From Virgibacillus necropolis (GTDB lineage: Bacteria; Bacillota; Bacilli; Bacillales; Amphibacillaceae): a DNA stretch of 64,000 nucleotides. A program made the position numbers and the translations under genes. This document shows, piece after piece, positions 61,134-64,000 of the stretch. Each line of letters opens with the position of its first letter. Within the stretch, counting starts at the first letter, position 1. The stretch covers positions 3,038,001-3,102,000 of the forward strand of contig NZ_CP022437.1 of NCBI RefSeq assembly GCF_002224365.1. The letters run 5' to 3'. The notes below the pieces were generated by a model that saw only the letters and a program-made list of their open reading frames with translations, was not told where the DNA came from and made no database searches.

Positions 61134-62387
61134 TTATCCATTTCTAGTGATGACTGTTTTTCCCCTTTTTATAACACGGTCGACAACGTTGCTACCAAGA
61201 CGATAAATAACATGTTCATAGGAGGGGATATCCCAAATCTGGATATCTGCTAGCTTCCCTTTTTCAATGGAGCCACGGTCTTGATCCAATTCCAGTGATT
61301 TCGCACCATTAATAGTCGCCGCGCGTATCGCCTCTTCAGGTGACATCCCATATAATCTGCATGCCAGCACCATGACAAACTGCATTGACTCTGTCCAGTT
61401 ACCTGGATTCAAATTTGTTGCAAGAGCCACTGTTAAGCCATTATCAATCATCGATCTTGCATCAAATGGTCGTTTATGTGCCACCGCAAAATCCAACGAA
61501 GGCATAAGAACTCCGATCACACCAGCATCTGCCATCTTCTTCATAACCTCAGGCGGAGTAAAATTAAGATGATCTGCTGAAACAACTTTCATTTCTGCTG
61601 CTAAATCTGATCCACCGATATAGGAGTAGGCATCCGTATGGACTTTAGACTTTAGGCCAGCTTTTTCACCAGCTTCAAGCATTCTACGCGTATCTTCCAC
61701 GTCAAAGTGCGAGTCTTCTATCCAAACATCATGAAAAGTAGCAAGATTACGCTCTTTTACTTGGGGAATCATTTCCTCGATAATCTGATCGATATAATTT
61801 TCTTTTGTCATATCATCTGGCCATCCATGTGCACCAAGAAATGTATTCACAATATCCATCTCTGAGTTATTGTTTAATTCAGAGGCTACTTCTAAAATTT
61901 TCATCTCATCTTTTGTACTTAAACCATATCCACTTTTCACTTCAACAGTAGTGGTACCGGATTCCAACATACCTTTTATCTTTTTTTCAGTAGATTGATA
62001 GAGTTCTTGGTTACTTGCGTTTCTTGTCTTATTGACCGAGACCATCACGCCTGTTTCTATGCCTCTCCGTTTTAACTCTTCTGGATCTGAGGTAGTCATT
62101 TTCGCAGCATATTCTTCAACACGGGATCCGCCAAAAACGGTATGTGTATGACTATCCACAAATCCCGGTGCCACCACTTTACCAGTAGCATCAATTATTT
62201 CTGCCTGCTCAATATCAACATTTTGTGTGACATCTTCTTTTGAACCAACTGCAATTATCTTCTCACCGGATATCGCTATCCAGCCATCTATAATTTTTCC
62301 AATTGAATCAGCTTTATCACCTGTACAGGTTAAAACTTCATTTGCGTTCGTTATGACTAAGTCTGCTTTTTCTTTTTGATTAACCAA
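61134..62387 (-). CDS. hutI: imidazolonepropionase
   Basis: A 417-residue amidohydrolase-superfamily enzyme hydrolysing imidazolonepropionate to N-formiminoglutamate. Features: VVAPGFVDSHTHTVFGGSRV (metal His pair), SGYGLSTKDEMKILEVA, STFHD-like (ATFHDVWIEDSHFD), VSADHLNFTPPEV and LATNLNPGNWTESMQFV. The start is TTG at 62387, fixed by AGGAGG 8 bp upstream; a longer frame to 62420 runs through that site. Confidence 0.92.
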   Translation of the reverse strand: MVNQKEKADLVITNANEVLTCTGDKADSIGKIIDGWIAISGEKIIAVGSKEDVTQNVDIEQAEIIDATGKVVAPGFVDSHTHTVFGGSRVEEYAAKMTTSDPEELKRRGIETGVMVSVNKTRNASNQELYQSTEKKIKGMLESGTTTVEVKSGYGLSTKDEMKILEVASELNNNSEMDIVNTFLGAHGWPDDMTKENYIDQIIEEMIPQVKERNLATFHDVWIEDSHFDVEDTRRMLEAGEKAGLKSKVHTDAYSYIGGSDLAAEMKVVSADHLNFTPPEVMKKMADAGVIGVLMPSLDFAVAHKRPFDARSMIDNGLTVALATNLNPGNWTESMQFVMVLACRLYGMSPEEAIRAATINGAKSLELDQDRGSIEKGKLADIQIWDIPSYEHVIYRLGSNVVDRVIKRGKTVITRNG

Positions 62388-62484
62388 TCGTTTTACCTCC
62401 TGTACGAAATTGCTAGACAAGTATTTTTAGGGAAAAGGGATATGCAACTGTGGCCATCCCCCTTCACCCTATTTTTATAATCTA

Positions 62485-64000
62485 TTACTTTTGATCGTCT
62501 GGTCCGAAAGTAGCTGTAGGCGTCCACCAAAGTGGAATTTTGATACTTTCATCTGTAAGCTTCCCTTTCCCATTGGCAACATCTTTCGCACTTTCATAGC
62601 CTGCTTGCGCATGACGTACTACACCGATACCAGAGTCTACTGTCATACTAACTTCTAGGCGCATATTTGCCTCTTCCGTTCCATCAGCTATCATCGTTAC
62701 CCCTGTGTGAACTGCTTCACCCATTGAATAGTTTGCTTGCAGGGCAATCAAATCACACATACCAACAGCATTAAGCAAGCCATTCAGTACAGGCCAATCA
62801 GAAATCAAATCACCGCCATCAGGCATGTTTTCCGATTCAAACGTCGGATTTACGATCGACCCCGAATCAAGGTTGTCACGTGAGAATGCAACAGGTCCTT
62901 TTAAATCGCCTCGCTTAACCATTTCGTTAACTTCAAGAGCAAATTCTTTCCGTTGACCGAAGCCTAAATAACAAATACGGGCAGGTAATCCTTCAATCGG
63001 AATGTGCTCCTTAGCTAAATTAATCCATCTAGTGACAAGTAAATCGTCTTTGAACTTTTCAAGAACCATATTGTCAATTTTCTCTAAATCGGAAGGATCA
63101 CCAGACATGCATATCCAACGGAATGGTCCACGGCCTTCACAGAAAAGTGGTCTGATATATTCAGCGACAAAACCTGGAATTTTCATTGCTTCATCTTCTG
63201 GCATCCCACCGTCGCGACACTCCTTACGTAAGCTTGTGCCGTATTCAAAAGCATGTACACCATCATCAAAGAATTTATTCGTTACTCGCAATTCACGGAT
63301 CATTGTTTCTTGTGCTTTTTGCAAATAAAGTTGACGATCTCTTTTACGCAATTCGTCCGCCTCTTCCACCGTAAAACCAGCAGGCAAGTAGGAAATCGGA
63401 TCATGGGCTGGTGTCATGGAAGTAAGAATATCTGGTTTAAATCCTTTTTCGTATGCTTCCTCGAAAATGTCAGCAGCGTTCCCAACTACGCCAATTCCGA
63501 TAGCCGTACCTTCTGTCGCATTCTTCTCAGCCAATGCAATTGCCTCATCAAGCGAGTCTGCAAGGACATCGATATAACCAACTTTCATACGACGCTCGAT
63601 AATTTCAACATTTGAATCACAAAGAATTGCAACACCATTATGCATTGCCATAGCTCTTGTTTGGTTTCCACCCATTCCCCCTGCACCAGCAGTCAACATT
63701 ATTTTCCCAACAAGCGAATCATTGTAATGTTTGCGTGCAATCGCAGAAAGTGTTTCAAACGTTCCTTGGATAACACCTTGTGTACCAATGTATTCCCAAG
63801 GGGCAGCAGTGTATTGAGCAAAAATTGTTAAGTTTTTATCCTGTAAATCATAGAATGTTTCCCATGTAGGTTTCATAATGTTGGTTGTTGCCATTACTAC
63901 TTTTGGTGCATATTTATGTGTTTTAAAAACAGCAACTGGCATACCCGACTGAACGACCAATGTTTCATCTTCTTCCAATTCTTTTAACGATTTTACGATT
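62485..64000 (-). CDS. hutU: urocanate hydratase, N terminus beyond window
   Basis: At least 505 residues, open to the right edge; the full enzyme is about 555 residues. Motifs: VVQSGMPVAVFKTH, WEYIGTQGVIQGTFETLSA, ILTAGAGGMGGNQTRAMAMH (NAD-binding), and LPARICYLGFGQRKEFAL, where the conserved Cys lies. It hydrates urocanate to imidazolonepropionate. First visible gene of the hut cluster; HutH, HutI follow on the same strand. The 5' end and promoter lie outside. Confidence 0.95.
   Translation of the reverse strand, partial: IVKSLKELEEDETLVVQSGMPVAVFKTHKYAPKVVMATTNIMKPTWETFYDLQDKNLTIFAQYTAAPWEYIGTQGVIQGTFETLSAIARKHYNDSLVGKIMLTAGAGGMGGNQTRAMAMHNGVAILCDSNVEIIERRMKVGYIDVLADSLDEAIALAEKNATEGTAIGIGVVGNAADIFEEAYEKGFKPDILTSMTPAHDPISYLPAGFTVEEADELRKRDRQLYLQKAQETMIRELRVTNKFFDDGVHAFEYGTSLRKECRDGGMPEDEAMKIPGFVAEYIRPLFCEGRGPFRWICMSGDPSDLEKIDNMVLEKFKDDLLVTRWINLAKEHIPIEGLPARICYLGFGQRKEFALEVNEMVKRGDLKGPVAFSRDNLDSGSIVNPTFESENMPDGGDLISDWPVLNGLLNAVGMCDLIALQANYSMGEAVHTGVTMIADGTEEANMRLEVSMTVDSGIGVVRHAQAGYESAKDVANGKGKLTDESIKIPLWWTPTATFGPDDQK

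Noticed and set aside
1-64000. CRISPR arrays, tRNA or rRNA genes, riboswitches
   Set aside because: No regularly spaced direct repeats, cloverleaf sequences or aptamer cores were noticed; detection by eye is not exhaustive.

Overview
The window looks like chromosomal DNA of a low-GC, Gram-positive member of the Bacillaceae. I infer a halotolerant or alkaliphilic genus of the Oceanobacillus/Virgibacillus/Lentibacillus type. The reasons are the AT-rich sequence, strong AGGAGG-type ribosome binding sites, frequent TTG/GTG starts, sigma-A and sigma-B style promoters, a CcpA cre-like box, several Bacillaceae families (RocB, DUF3231, CsbD, SLAP remnant, YuiF) and four NhaC-type ion-transporter superfamily members. 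No rRNA, tRNA, CRISPR array or intact insertion sequence is visible. The genus is inference only.

Layout. 0-6.3 kb: an IclR regulator is divergent from two guanidino-hydrolase genes of the DDAH/amidinotransferase fold, an amino-acid permease and RocB, which suggests use of arginine or modified arginine. 6.4-13.2 kb: a sialic-acid unit with RpiR regulator, ROK kinase, NanA lyase, NanE epimerase and an SSS-type Na+ symporter. It has a clear promoter with a cre box and contains an unexpected NadB/FrdA-like flavoprotein. 13.5-25.5 kb: an amidohydrolase, an MFS transporter and a nine-gene acyl-CoA operon (aldehyde dehydrogenase, two acyl-CoA dehydrogenases, Zn-ribbon DUF35 protein, Cys-less thiolase-like protein, two MaoC proteins, ADP-forming acyl-CoA synthetase). 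Its parts list resembles the actinobacterial igr (steroid side-chain retro-aldol) module.

25.6-34 kb is an accessory zone: a giant hairpin, an XRE-tailed replication-initiator-like protein, a decayed CocE/NonD hydrolase, CsbD under a sigma-B-like promoter, a GNAT enzyme, a lipoprotein, a Cys-rich pentapeptide-repeat protein, an NTF2-like protein and DUF899. 34-38 kb: a PqqB-like metallohydrolase translationally coupled to an NhaC transporter, followed by a second NhaC. 38.3-42.5 kb: GMP reductase, a SLAP-domain remnant, an M50 protease and a TolB-like propeller. 43.2-47.6 kb: an unusual regulator, an NhaC transporter and an argininosuccinate-lyase family enzyme, with a promoter and a palindromic operator candidate between regulator and transporter. 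48-51 kb: an aldehyde dehydrogenase with an acetolactate-synthase-type ThDP enzyme. 51.3-55 kb: GrpB-family protein, two convergent DUF3231 paralogues and small ORFs. 55.3-64 kb: a histidine-utilisation cluster on the minus strand (HutU, HutI, M20 peptidase, YjiH transporter, HutH, YuiF transporter), with HutU running off the right edge.

The general picture is a catabolic and transport-rich region for scavenging arginine derivatives, sialic acid, branched or alicyclic acids and histidine. Small structured repeat elements are scattered between the units: one family in three copies, another in two, and several large palindromes.
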